From: Bacteroidota bacterium
GTDB taxonomy: Bacteria > Bacteroidota > Rhodothermia > Rhodothermales > UBA10348
Direction of reading: 5' to 3'
Length of the DNA stretch: 64,000 nt
Assembly: GCA_022567305.1 (NCBI GenBank)
Contig: JADFHF010000010.1
Coordinates: forward strand, 1-64,000
Positions 53,063 to 62,179 of the stretch are shown here, one piece after another (the first letter of the stretch is position 1; the number at the start of each line of letters is the position of its first letter). The notes below the pieces were generated by a model. It worked only from the letters and a program-made list of their open reading frames with translations, made no database searches and was not told where the DNA came from. The position numbers were made by a program, and so were the translations under genes.

Positions 53063-54376
53063 TTGCGTGAATCAGCCCCCAGAGGACTTCAAACGCCGGA
53101 CGTACTGCTACCAGACGGCTGGGCTCCCAATGTCGCAATTTACTGGGATGAATCAGGTCTCATTTCCGAAATCCGATTGTCTCACACGGATCCGGAATTG
53201 CCGTTGGCACAGGGTCCGGTCGTTCCCGGAATGGTCAATGCCCACTCGCATGCATTTCAACGATCCATTGTAGGGCGAACACACTCGTTTACCTCACCGA
53301 CCGATGATTTCTGGTCCTGGCGAGAAGTCATGTATGATCATCTGTCGACCATCGATCCCGACCGGCTGGAGCAAATTGCATCCGAGTTATACCTTGACAT
53401 GACTCGATCCGGCTACACATCCGTCTGCGAATTTCACTACGTGCACTGCGATCCGGATGGGAATCTGTACTCGGATCCCGACGCGATGAGCGTAGCTATC
53501 CTCAATGCTGCTGAAAAAGCAGGAATTGGCTTGACGCTGCTCCCTGTATTTTATGAGTTCGGAGGATTTGGAGAAAAGGATCTTGAAAATCATCAAAATC
53601 GCTTCGTGCTTTCACTCGGCGATTATTGCGATCTCATAACCCGGTTGCTGGATCGGACAAGAGATAACCCCGGCATTGAAATTGGATATGCCCCACACTC
53701 TTTACGCGCGGTAAACGCGAGGGGCATCCATCAACTGCTCGATCACCGAAGCCAGCATGCCCCATCTGCTCCCTTCCACATTCACGTGGCAGAACAGATA
53801 CGCGAGGTCGAAGAATGTACTGCGGTCCTCGGAAAACGACCGATAGAGTACCTCTTTGACAAAGTTGCGATAGACGAGCACTGGTGTCTCGTTCATGCGA
53901 CTCACGCGTCGAGCGAAGAACTTGCCCTGATCGCTGCTTCCGGCGCCACCGTTTGTCTTTGTCCGACTACAGAGGCGGATCTGGGAGATGGCGTCTTTTC
54001 TCTTTCCTCCTATTTGGAACTGGGCGGGACGATAGCCATCGGCTCGGACAGTAATATTTGCGTGTCTCCTTTTGAAGAGATCAGACTACTCGATTACGTC
54101 CAACGACTCAGGCTTCAAAAAAGAAATGTCGAAGGCATCACCTCCTCCATCGGTGCAGGTACCCGGCGATATCTTCAATCCCTGTTTGGAGGAAGCCAGG
54201 TGACAGGGCGACCGGTCGGACACATCAAAGAGGGCTTTTCGGCAGACCTTTTGGAACTGGATGCGCACCATTCACAACTCAGCGGAAAAAGCAGCGACGA
54301 GCAGCTCAATACCCTCATCTATTCGGGCGATTCTTCTGCGCTGGCTGCGGTCATCATACGCGGAGAAACTAAATAA
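53063..54376 (+). CDS. hutF: formimidoylglutamate deiminase-type amidohydrolase
   Basis: The 437-residue metal-dependent amidohydrolase has the metal pair HSHAFQR (His61, His63), the HutF marker DDFWSWREVMYDH, EFHYVHCDPDG, PFHIHVAEQ, VHATH and GSDSN (metal-binding Asp). HutF hydrolyses N-formimino-L-glutamate to N-formyl-L-glutamate in histidine breakdown. No other hut gene is in the window. The start is unclear: no ATG fits, so TTG 53063 is used. It is 32 bases behind moxR and 12 bases from the convergent permease stop. Confidence 0.82.
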   Translation: MRESAPRGLQTPDVLLPDGWAPNVAIYWDESGLISEIRLSHTDPELPLAQGPVVPGMVNAHSHAFQRSIVGRTHSFTSPTDDFWSWREVMYDHLSTIDPDRLEQIASELYLDMTRSGYTSVCEFHYVHCDPDGNLYSDPDAMSVAILNAAEKAGIGLTLLPVFYEFGGFGEKDLENHQNRFVLSLGDYCDLITRLLDRTRDNPGIEIGYAPHSLRAVNARGIHQLLDHRSQHAPSAPFHIHVAEQIREVEECTAVLGKRPIEYLFDKVAIDEHWCLVHATHASSEELALIAASGATVCLCPTTEADLGDGVFSLSSYLELGGTIAIGSDSNICVSPFEEIRLLDYVQRLRLQKRNVEGITSSIGAGTRRYLQSLFGGSQVTGRPVGHIKEGFSADLLELDAHHSQLSGKSSDEQLNTLIYSGDSSALAAVIIRGETK

Positions 54377-54388
54377 CTTCTAGACCCG

Positions 54389-55444
54389 CTAGTGAACGTC
54401 ACCCGGTTTTATGACGCCGCTCATCAGAACAGATAGCGGCTTCAACGGCTCGATGTTCTCGGTAATGATTTTTATCGTGGCTGTGAGTGGAACAGCTAGC
54501 ATCATTCCTAGCACACCCCAGAGCCATCCCCAGAAGATGAGCGACACCAGAATCAAGAGGGGGCTAAGATTCAAGCTGAATGCCATAATTCGGGGCTCGA
54601 TCACGTTCCCCATGAGCATTTGAATCCCGCCCAGGATGATGAGCACCAACATGGGAGCCACCAACGTGTCAAACTGAAGAAGCGACAAGAAGAACGGAAA
54701 GAGTACGGCGATAACGGATCCGACATTCGGGATGTAGTTGAGGACAAAAGCGAGCAGTCCCCATATGAGGGGAAAATCAACGCCTAATGCCAACAGGAAT
54801 AGAAAGGTGAGTAATCCTGTCCCGAGACTGATCAGGGTCTTCGTTACGAGATATTGCCGAACCTTTGTGTCAATGGTGGCCACAACATCGCCGATACGGT
54901 TTGCCTGTGCCTCCGGAAAGGCCATTCTGACCTTACCAGCCAAGTCGCCGGCTCCGGCCAGAATAAAAAGCATGAACAGTAGAATCAGAAACGTCGTGCT
55001 CAGAAATTTGATAAAGGAACCAACGCCCGTCGTCAAGACCGATGTTATCGAAGAAAATTCGATGGCATCCGTCCAGCGGAAGTCCGTCACCTGGATGTCG
55101 AATCGTTCGGCCAACGCAAGCACACTGGCCTGGATGTTAAACATGAATGCAGAAATTTTGGCCTCATACGATGGAAGCGTCTCTACGAGGGCCTCCGTGC
55201 TGGAAAAAACCACCCAGCCGAGGAGAAACAAGACCAGGAAAAAGATCAACAAAACACCAAACAACGAGATCGCCATTGGAACCCGCCCCTTCTTTAATCG
55301 AAGAACCACGGGTTTGAAAATGATGGATAGCAATAGCGAGATCGCGAATGGCAATAATACCGTCTTTAATTCGAGCAGAACGACACCGATCACAAAAACG
55401 GCTATTAATCCAAGTATGACTGCCAGTAAATTGTTATTTTTCAT
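54389..55444 (-). CDS. AI-2E family permease
   Basis: The 351-residue integral membrane protein has about eight transmembrane segments in the order typical of the TqsA/PerM family: a hydrophobic start (LLAVILGLIAVFVIGVVLLE), a cytoplasmic/periplasmic middle with amphipathic helices, then LLAFVLNYIPNVGSVIAVLFP and LILVSLIFWGWLWGVLGMMLAVPL, the signature part. Known members transport signalling molecules or Na+, but substrates vary widely. It is transcribed divergently from the M23 peptidase gene. Confidence 0.9.
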   Translation of the reverse strand: MKNNNLLAVILGLIAVFVIGVVLLELKTVLLPFAISLLLSIIFKPVVLRLKKGRVPMAISLFGVLLIFFLVLFLLGWVVFSSTEALVETLPSYEAKISAFMFNIQASVLALAERFDIQVTDFRWTDAIEFSSITSVLTTGVGSFIKFLSTTFLILLFMLFILAGAGDLAGKVRMAFPEAQANRIGDVVATIDTKVRQYLVTKTLISLGTGLLTFLFLLALGVDFPLIWGLLAFVLNYIPNVGSVIAVLFPFFLSLLQFDTLVAPMLVLIILGGIQMLMGNVIEPRIMAFSLNLSPLLILVSLIFWGWLWGVLGMMLAVPLTATIKIITENIEPLKPLSVLMSGVIKPGDVH

Positions 55445-55531
55445 GCGTATGCTGTCCTGGTCCGAAATCCGAATTTAAGGTATAAAAGTTGCTTTGAGGC
55501 AAGAAGGGAATGTCATATACATCATCCTCAA

Positions 55532-57325
55532 ATGCTTAGAAAGAATATCATTCCAGACTTTGTAAGAGTTTCTCTCCGCAGGATAGTTCCGCTTCTCGCC
55601 ATTTTGTTGTTCGGATCGTTTTATCCGAATCGATATCTGCAGAATTATTTTCGCTCTCCTCTTGGCATTCCGCTCAGTTTAGCTGGAAGTTTCGCCGAAA
55701 TGCGCTCCAACCACCTCCACTCCGGCCTGGATATCAAAACGAACGGTCGTTCCGGCTACCGGATTTATGCATCGGCCGATGGATGGGTATCACGTATATC
55801 GGTGTCTCCGGGTGGCTTCGGTAACGCGATCTACGTGACGCACCCGAACGGTTTTATGACCGTCTATGCCCACCTGGATCGGTTTAGCAAACCGTTTTCA
55901 GCTTACATAACAGACTTACAATACTCACGAGAGTCATTTGCCGTCGATGCATTCCCGACAGAGGGTCGCTTCCCGGTCATGAAAGGAGATGTGATTGCAT
56001 TTTCGGGAAACTCGGGTAGTTCATCGGGGCCTCACCTTCATTTTGAAGTCCGTGACGTAGCCACTGGATGGCCGGAGAATCCCTTATTGTTTGGTTTGGA
56101 CGTCCGGGATACTAGAGCACCCCGAATTCGTCGAATTAAACTCTATACCATGAGTGAAGGCAGTCGACTACGTATCCACGACACACGTACCGGAGGATGG
56201 AGAACGGTCCGAGGAAATGAGTCCGTCCTGCTCGACGTCGTTCGCAAGAATGGATCCTTTCAGTTTTCCCGAGCAGATCGTATTGAAGCTGCCGGCGAGA
56301 TTGGCTTCGGAATCCAGACATACGACTTTCATGATGATTCCCCCAACCGGCTGGGCACATACAGGATTGACCTGGAAAGTGGTGGTTCTCCGATTTTTAC
56401 GTCCGAAATGGATCGCTTTTCATTTAGCCTGACGCGTCATATTAACGCCCATGTTGACTACGCCGAATATGTCAGGAATAAGCGATGGATTCAGAGAAGC
56501 CATGTTTTACCCGGCAATCAGTTGCCGATTTATAACACGGTACGGCGCGGCATATTGCATGTCGTACAAGACAGCACGTATGATATTCAGTACCGCATTT
56601 CTGATGCGTACGGTAACGAAGCTGTACTTCCGTTTCAGATATACGGCGAGCTCGAGGTTGATTCGTCGACCATACTCCCGAGACAGAAAACAGCCGGAAT
56701 GACGGCTTACTATAATCGGCCGTTCACCTTTGAAAGGCCAGGAATCGTAGTCAGACTTTCATCGAAAACCCTCTACGAGGATACTGAGCTTCTTTATGCC
56801 CGGCGTAGCTCCGGCCCGAATAATCGATTTGCTCCTGTTCACCGGGTCCATGACGAAGCGACACCGGTTCAGGAGCCCTATTCGATCAGGCTAGACGGCC
56901 GAGATATCCCGGAGCACCTACGCAGTAAGGCCACTTTAGCTCGCGTTAACCGCCAGGGCAGAATGTCCTATGCGGGTGGGTCCTTTCGAGATGGCTGGGT
57001 TACATCGAGCGTACGGAGCTTTGGTGATTATACCATTACGGCAGATACGCTCGCACCGTCGATTCGCCCGATAAATATTTCGCCGGGCAAGAATATGCGT
57101 CGTTCCAGTAACATCCGAATCCGCATCAAAGACAATTTCTCAGGTATTAAACGCTATCGAGGAACGATCGACGGCGAGTGGGCCCTATTTGCGCTGGATG
57201 GGAAATCGGGGGTATTGCGCTACACATTCGACGATCGGATTCAACCAGGTACCCACGAACTTCGTTTGGAAGTTGAAGACCAACTTGGAAACGAAAGCGT
57301 GTACGAAACTACGTTCAAGCGCTGA
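55532..57325 (+). CDS. exported M23 (LytM-type) metalloendopeptidase
   Basis: The 597-residue protein has an N-terminal membrane anchor or signal (hydrophobic 19-31), then an M23 domain with HSGLD (His63, Asp67), YAHLD (His114) and SGPHLHFE (His168, His170), the complete zinc and catalytic set for peptidoglycan-endopeptidase activity. The C-terminal part from about 200 is beta-rich with Ig-like features (RRIKLYTMSEG, NIRIRIKDNFSGI, HELRLEVEDQLGN), fitting cell-wall hydrolases. It stops 9 bases before the convergent thrC stop. Confidence 0.88.
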   Translation: MLRKNIIPDFVRVSLRRIVPLLAILLFGSFYPNRYLQNYFRSPLGIPLSLAGSFAEMRSNHLHSGLDIKTNGRSGYRIYASADGWVSRISVSPGGFGNAIYVTHPNGFMTVYAHLDRFSKPFSAYITDLQYSRESFAVDAFPTEGRFPVMKGDVIAFSGNSGSSSGPHLHFEVRDVATGWPENPLLFGLDVRDTRAPRIRRIKLYTMSEGSRLRIHDTRTGGWRTVRGNESVLLDVVRKNGSFQFSRADRIEAAGEIGFGIQTYDFHDDSPNRLGTYRIDLESGGSPIFTSEMDRFSFSLTRHINAHVDYAEYVRNKRWIQRSHVLPGNQLPIYNTVRRGILHVVQDSTYDIQYRISDAYGNEAVLPFQIYGELEVDSSTILPRQKTAGMTAYYNRPFTFERPGIVVRLSSKTLYEDTELLYARRSSGPNNRFAPVHRVHDEATPVQEPYSIRLDGRDIPEHLRSKATLARVNRQGRMSYAGGSFRDGWVTSSVRSFGDYTITADTLAPSIRPINISPGKNMRRSSNIRIRIKDNFSGIKRYRGTIDGEWALFALDGKSGVLRYTFDDRIQPGTHELRLEVEDQLGNESVYETTFKR

Positions 57326-57333
57326 CGCTATCC

Positions 57334-58635
57334 CTATTTTGATTCATCCAGAATGGATCGAAGCGCACTCTGCGTAGCAGGTATGTCCACAACTGCGGTT
57401 GTCATGTCCTTGAGGCTACTCAGTTTCGCTGACGCCGCAGGGTTTCGACCCGTCGCCATCTGCACGGTATCCGAAAATTTTGCAGGGTGTGCCGTTGAAA
57501 GTGCCACAACGGGCCCGTTGAGTCTCTGCTCTTTCCTCATCCGCTGGATTCCTTCCAAAGCAACAGCTGTATGTGGATCGGCGAGGTAACCCGTTTCATC
57601 CGAAACACGTTTTATGGTCTCGGTTGTTTCGCGATCCGAGATTGAGATCCCGGTGAACAGCCGGCGCAATTCCTCCGGTGAGAACAGGGACGTAAGACGT
57701 TCCAGGTTTGATGGTGCGCCGACATCCATGGCACTGGAGAGCGTGCGTACGGACTCCCTCCTCGGAGTAGCGTCATCAATCAGGAATTCTGGAAAAAACG
57801 AATTAGCATTGTGGGCTGCGATAATCCTATTCACGACGAGGCCAGACCGTACCGCTAGGGCACCACCTGTGATGTTGCCTAAATTTCCGCTTGGAACACA
57901 AAAGGATGGCCGATCATCAAGCATTTGTGTCGCCCATGCGTAATAGACAGATTGCGGAAGGAGGCGTCCGATGTTCATTGAATTGCCAGACGACAGACTC
58001 ATCGGGGATGCACTGCCGGCTTCAAATGCGGATTTTACAAGCTGTTGACAATCGTCGAACGATCCGTCTACCCTACAGGCTGTAACACCCGTTCGCTTCA
58101 CGGTTAGCTGCCTTTCTTGAATCGAACTGACCTGGTCCTTCGGATACAGCAAAATTACGCCAATCCCTTTTAGACCAGAAAAGGCATCTGCTACAGCGCT
58201 GCCCGTGTCGCCGGACGTCGCTACGAGGATGGTAATCCTTCGCCCGTCTGATTCTATCAAGCTGCCCATAGCTCGAGCCATAAAGCGAGCGCCAAAGTCC
58301 TTAAAGGAGAGCGTGGGACCATGAAAGAGTTCCAGGACATAACAATCGGACCAGTTCCTGCCCGAAAGCGGAATCAAACGTATGTCGAAATCGAAAGCGT
58401 CTTTACAAATGTCAGCCAGGGATTCCCGCCCAATATCATCCGTGATCCAACGCGACAGAATGTCCGCTGCAAACAAGGGGTAGTCCGACGACCGAATGGT
58501 CGAATATGGAATCTGAGGGTATCCAGAGGGAAGATAAAGGCCCCCGTCCGGTGCGATTCCAGCGATCAAGGCTGTTTTGAAGTCAACGGGAGGTGACTTG
58601 CGCCTCGTACTCACGAACTGGATCACTTCACTCAT
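57334..58635 (-). CDS. thrC: threonine synthase
   Basis: ThrC makes threonine from O-phosphohomoserine using PLP. The 433-residue protein has PLP-binding Lys112 in GPTLSFKDFGARFMA, the phosphate-binding TSGDTGSAVADAFSGLKG and GNLGNITGGALA. It overlaps the homoserine kinase stop as ATGA, so it is translationally coupled to thrB. Convergent with the M23 peptidase gene. Confidence 0.94.
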   Translation of the reverse strand: MSEVIQFVSTRRKSPPVDFKTALIAGIAPDGGLYLPSGYPQIPYSTIRSSDYPLFAADILSRWITDDIGRESLADICKDAFDFDIRLIPLSGRNWSDCYVLELFHGPTLSFKDFGARFMARAMGSLIESDGRRITILVATSGDTGSAVADAFSGLKGIGVILLYPKDQVSSIQERQLTVKRTGVTACRVDGSFDDCQQLVKSAFEAGSASPMSLSSGNSMNIGRLLPQSVYYAWATQMLDDRPSFCVPSGNLGNITGGALAVRSGLVVNRIIAAHNANSFFPEFLIDDATPRRESVRTLSSAMDVGAPSNLERLTSLFSPEELRRLFTGISISDRETTETIKRVSDETGYLADPHTAVALEGIQRMRKEQRLNGPVVALSTAHPAKFSDTVQMATGRNPAASAKLSSLKDMTTAVVDIPATQSALRSILDESK

Positions 58636-59603
58636 TCCCCGAATCGTCTCGCCCCGAGTTCATCAATCCCCGAAACTTCCCCAGTCGCGGAGATATCGTG
58701 TGAATGGGTCGCCTCAATCATCGCCGCCACAATTTTTTCCGCTGAATGATATGACTCCGCGAGGGCGAACATGGCCGGTCCGGAACCAGATAGGGCACAG
58801 CCAAAAGCACCGAGCTCCATTGCCGCCATACGAACGTCCTCGTAAGCAGAAAGAATCTGGGCACGTACGGGCTCTACAATTCGATCGTTCATCATCAGTT
58901 GGCCGACCGTTATCCAATCAGATTCTGCCAAGGCAGCCACCATTACAGCAAGAAAGGACGCATTCGAAATGGCGTCTTCCATGGGAACGTTCTTCGGGAG
59001 CCTATTTCGTGCCTCCTTCGACAACACCTCCATGGCAGGAAGGCATAGTGAAAGAAAAGGCGCCGTCGTAGGAATCAGTCTTTTGAATATGGTAGGATCT
59101 GTCGACGATGAAATGACCACGCCGCCGTACAGGGATGGCAACACATTGTCACCATGCAACGAGCCCGACGCCACCTTCTCTCCGGCGAGTACGGCCGAAA
59201 CAAGATCGTCTTTCTCGAGACTACGGTCGAATAATAGATTCACGGCCCAAGCGGCGGCGGCGGCGCTGGCAGCTGAACTTCCAATCCCTGAACCAGGCAC
59301 GGCGCCTTTGCAAATGGTCAGATCCACGCCTTTTTTATCGTCCAGAAGAGCGAGTACGTGCTTGGCGGCCACGCCAGCCGTATTTCGCTCCCAGTCCGTT
59401 GGACCTTCCCACGCGCTGTCGGCATGATAGCTGATCCCGACCTCACCCGAATCATTGAGGCGTGCTTCGACCGAGTCGCCCCAGGGTTCAATGGCTATGC
59501 CCAGACAGTCAAAACCGGGTCCTAGATTAGAAAGAGATGCCGGTGCCCACGCGCGTGCATGCGCTGAATGCGGGGAATTACTTTCGTGACCTTTCGGGGT
59601 CAA
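58632..59603 (-). CDS. thrB: homoserine kinase
   Basis: ThrB phosphorylates homoserine with ATP in threonine synthesis. The 323-residue GHMP-family enzyme has ASLSNLGPGFDCLGIAI, the ATP motif GSGIGSSAAS (104-113) and GCALSGSGPAMFALAE. The likely start is TTG 59603, which overlaps the fbp stop as TTGA; alternative ATG codons inside are not at conserved places. It is coupled to both fbp upstream and thrC downstream. Confidence 0.92.
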   Translation of the reverse strand: MTPKGHESNSPHSAHARAWAPASLSNLGPGFDCLGIAIEPWGDSVEARLNDSGEVGISYHADSAWEGPTDWERNTAGVAAKHVLALLDDKKGVDLTICKGAVPGSGIGSSAASAAAAAWAVNLLFDRSLEKDDLVSAVLAGEKVASGSLHGDNVLPSLYGGVVISSSTDPTIFKRLIPTTAPFLSLCLPAMEVLSKEARNRLPKNVPMEDAISNASFLAVMVAALAESDWITVGQLMMNDRIVEPVRAQILSAYEDVRMAAMELGAFGCALSGSGPAMFALAESYHSAEKIVAAMIEATHSHDISATGEVSGIDELGARRFGE

Positions 59604-60634
59604 TCGCGCTCGCCTCTGAGAAACTGTTTTGCTGTGTCAACCATGCGCTCACTTCCAATATACAGCGGTGTCCTCTGGTGCAGTTTCTCTGGCTCGAGGT
59701 CAAGAATACGCGTATGACCGTCCGAAGCGGCTCCACCTGCCTGTTCCACAATGAATGCCATCGGATTTGCTTCATACATCAGGCGAAGCTTGCCTGATGG
59801 GTTCTTGGTCGTGGACGGATACATGTACAGACCACCCTTGAGGAGATTGCGATGAAAGTCTGCAACAAACGATCCAATGTATCTAGTACTCAACGGAAGT
59901 CCTTCTTCAGGAGACTCTTTCTGCATCCACTTAATGTATTGCTTTAATCCCCGTTCGAATGAATTATAGTTTCCTTCGTTTATCGAGTACATCGTTCCGT
60001 CGTCGGGGATGCGAATATCGGGGTGTGACAACAAAAATTCCCCAATGGACGGATCCAATGTAAAGCCATTGACCCCGTTCCCCGTCGTATAGACCAGGAT
60101 GGTCGACGAACCGTAAACCACATAACCTGCGCCAACCTGCTCGGCTCCTTTCTGAAGTGCTGCTTCGACGGTGGGAGTTCCGAATCCTTCGGGAAGCCGA
60201 TAAATACTGAATATTGTGCCGACAGACACGTTCACCTCAATGTTAGATGATCCATCAAGCGGATCCAGAAGAACGATATAGTCTCCACCGTCATTTCCAT
60301 TCGCGCGCAATGGAATCGCTTCTGCATGCTCTTCGGATCCAATGAGGCAACACTCGCCTCCTCGCTTGAGCGTTCGTACAAATTCCTTGTGGGCAAGCGC
60401 ATCCATGACCTGTTGCACTTCGCCCTGAACATTTATTTCACCTGTATCTCCGAATATATCCAGGATCCCGCCGCGTCGCATATGCCAATTAACGATTTTG
60501 GCAGCCACACTGAGGTCACGAATCAGTCGGGAGAAAGCTCCGGTTGAATGTTCTTGCTGCTCCTGGCGCTCAATAATGAACTGTTCGAGGGTTTTGAACG
60601 CCCCTATCTCTTCGACTCGGGTCCCAGTTTGCAT
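59600..60634 (-). CDS. fbp: fructose-1,6-bisphosphatase class I
   Basis: The gluconeogenic enzyme removes the 1-phosphate of fructose-1,6-bisphosphate. The 344-residue protein has the metal site LLDPLDGSSNIEVN (Asp124, Asp127), IGSEEHAEA, and YSINEGN, with the usual class I length. Its stop overlaps thrB. Pairing with threonine genes suggests a single transcript in this lineage. Upstream, 212 bases separate it from the cysteine desulfurase stop with nothing I can identify. Confidence 0.93.
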   Translation of the reverse strand: MQTGTRVEEIGAFKTLEQFIIERQEQQEHSTGAFSRLIRDLSVAAKIVNWHMRRGGILDIFGDTGEINVQGEVQQVMDALAHKEFVRTLKRGGECCLIGSEEHAEAIPLRANGNDGGDYIVLLDPLDGSSNIEVNVSVGTIFSIYRLPEGFGTPTVEAALQKGAEQVGAGYVVYGSSTILVYTTGNGVNGFTLDPSIGEFLLSHPDIRIPDDGTMYSINEGNYNSFERGLKQYIKWMQKESPEEGLPLSTRYIGSFVADFHRNLLKGGLYMYPSTTKNPSGKLRLMYEANPMAFIVEQAGGAASDGHTRILDLEPEKLHQRTPLYIGSERMVDTAKQFLRGERD

Positions 60635-60846
60635 AGTCAGAAATCCATCCGCCAGGTGAGTGGCTCTAGTAGAAGGGGAAAAGCGCCGTATTACTCGATA
60701 CAGTACGATTTCGACCTATCCACACAAATAATGTACCGGGGTACGAAGGTGAAACTTAAAAGTACAGACCCGCCCTGCTTCATCCAACCAGGAAGATCGA
60801 GAGGACTCGAGACCCAAGAAGCTCTTTAATCAACGAGAGCTATATC

Positions 60847-62016
60847 CTACGCAACGATACCCGCGCTGACCCGCGAAACTACCGTGCAGATTCGCTTCGA
60901 AGCCTGGACGATTTCGTCCTCATTCGTTTCTCGCCCGAGCGAAAACCGAATGGCTCCTTTCGCAAGAGAAGAAGAAATCCCCATGGCGGAAAGTACGTGA
61001 CTGGGCTCCAAGGCTCCGCTCGTGCATGCGGATCCGCTTGACACATAAACCCCTTCGAGATCCAATCCGAGAATGAGCATTTCACCGTCGACGCCGCAAC
61101 CGTCTTGATCAAGTACCAGGACGTGGAGTATGTGCGGCGCTGATTCGTTTGGCGTAGTAACACGAATCCCGTCGCCAAGCGAATCCTCCAGCAGACTCCT
61201 GAGTAGATCCCTCAGTCCTCGAACCCTCCGAGCATTTTCGACGTGTTCAGCTTGAGAAATCTCAAGTGCTTTCGAGAAACCGACGATGGCAGGTACATTT
61301 TCAGTTCCCGGTCGCCGTTTTCGCTCCTGAGAACCGCCATGTAGAATGGGATCGATGGGTAATCCTGATCGCGCATATAAAACTCCGATTCCCTTTGGCC
61401 CGCCCATCTTGTGGCCGGACAGAGTCATAAAATCCACCTGGGCCGCCAGCTCTTTCAAATCATAATACGGCCCGGCTTGGACGGCATCGGTATGTATTAC
61501 ACCTCCAGATTCGTGAACGGCGCGAGAGATTTCCGAGATCTGATTGAACGCCCCTGTTTCGTTGTTCACGAGCATCACAGAGACGAACGGCTTCTCTGCA
61601 CCTAGATGCCTCTTTATTGAATCCGCGTCCACTCCGCCTTGTCCATCAGGGTCAACGATCGTGACATCTACTCCTTGTTCCTTCAGATAAATTGCAGTCT
61701 GGCGAACGGCCTCGTGTTCTGATTCCGATGTGATCAGTCCAGAATACCCACCGCTACCAGAAACCGACATGAGCGCCATATTGTCGGCCTCAGTTCCACC
61801 ACTCGTGAAAATCACCTCTCCTGGATCAGTGCCCAAACATGCCGCGACCCGTTCTCTTGCATCCTCAACGGCATGTCGGGCCTTCCGTCCGGGTCCGTGA
61901 AGGGAGGACGGGTTTCCGTAATACTCAGAGACGAATGGCGTGATCGCATCCAAAACCCTGGGATCAGGGGGCGCAGTAGCTGCGTAGTCGAGGTAGATAG
62001 AGCCTATCTTCTTCAC
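60847..62016 (-). CDS. cysteine desulfurase (NifS/IscS type)
   Basis: Cysteine desulfurase takes sulfur from cysteine for iron-sulfur clusters and thiolation. The product, 389 residues from GTG 62016, has SIYLDYAATAP, TSGGTEADNMAL, LSGHKMGGPKGIG with PLP-binding Lys203, and SSGSACTSG with the persulfide Cys331. The SGSACTS loop is of the IscS/NifS type I. A TTG at 62034 would add six residues. It could serve as NifS or IscS; no iscU partner is next to it. It is divergent from murA. Confidence 0.88.
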   Translation of the reverse strand: MKKIGSIYLDYAATAPPDPRVLDAITPFVSEYYGNPSSLHGPGRKARHAVEDARERVAACLGTDPGEVIFTSGGTEADNMALMSVSGSGGYSGLITSESEHEAVRQTAIYLKEQGVDVTIVDPDGQGGVDADSIKRHLGAEKPFVSVMLVNNETGAFNQISEISRAVHESGGVIHTDAVQAGPYYDLKELAAQVDFMTLSGHKMGGPKGIGVLYARSGLPIDPILHGGSQERKRRPGTENVPAIVGFSKALEISQAEHVENARRVRGLRDLLRSLLEDSLGDGIRVTTPNESAPHILHVLVLDQDGCGVDGEMLILGLDLEGVYVSSGSACTSGALEPSHVLSAMGISSSLAKGAIRFSLGRETNEDEIVQASKRICTVVSRVSAGIVA

Positions 62017-62179
62017 GGGTATACGGGAAATCAATCAAGCGTCCATCGAAACGCTGGAACGACGGTCCTGATCCTGTTATCCATACCCTTTGCAGTCGAA
62101 CGACTGAATTAGGTATCGTCCTTTCTGAATGGTCCATGCAAGATCTGTCAGTCTTACATCTCAAGAGCAACGTTTCAAC

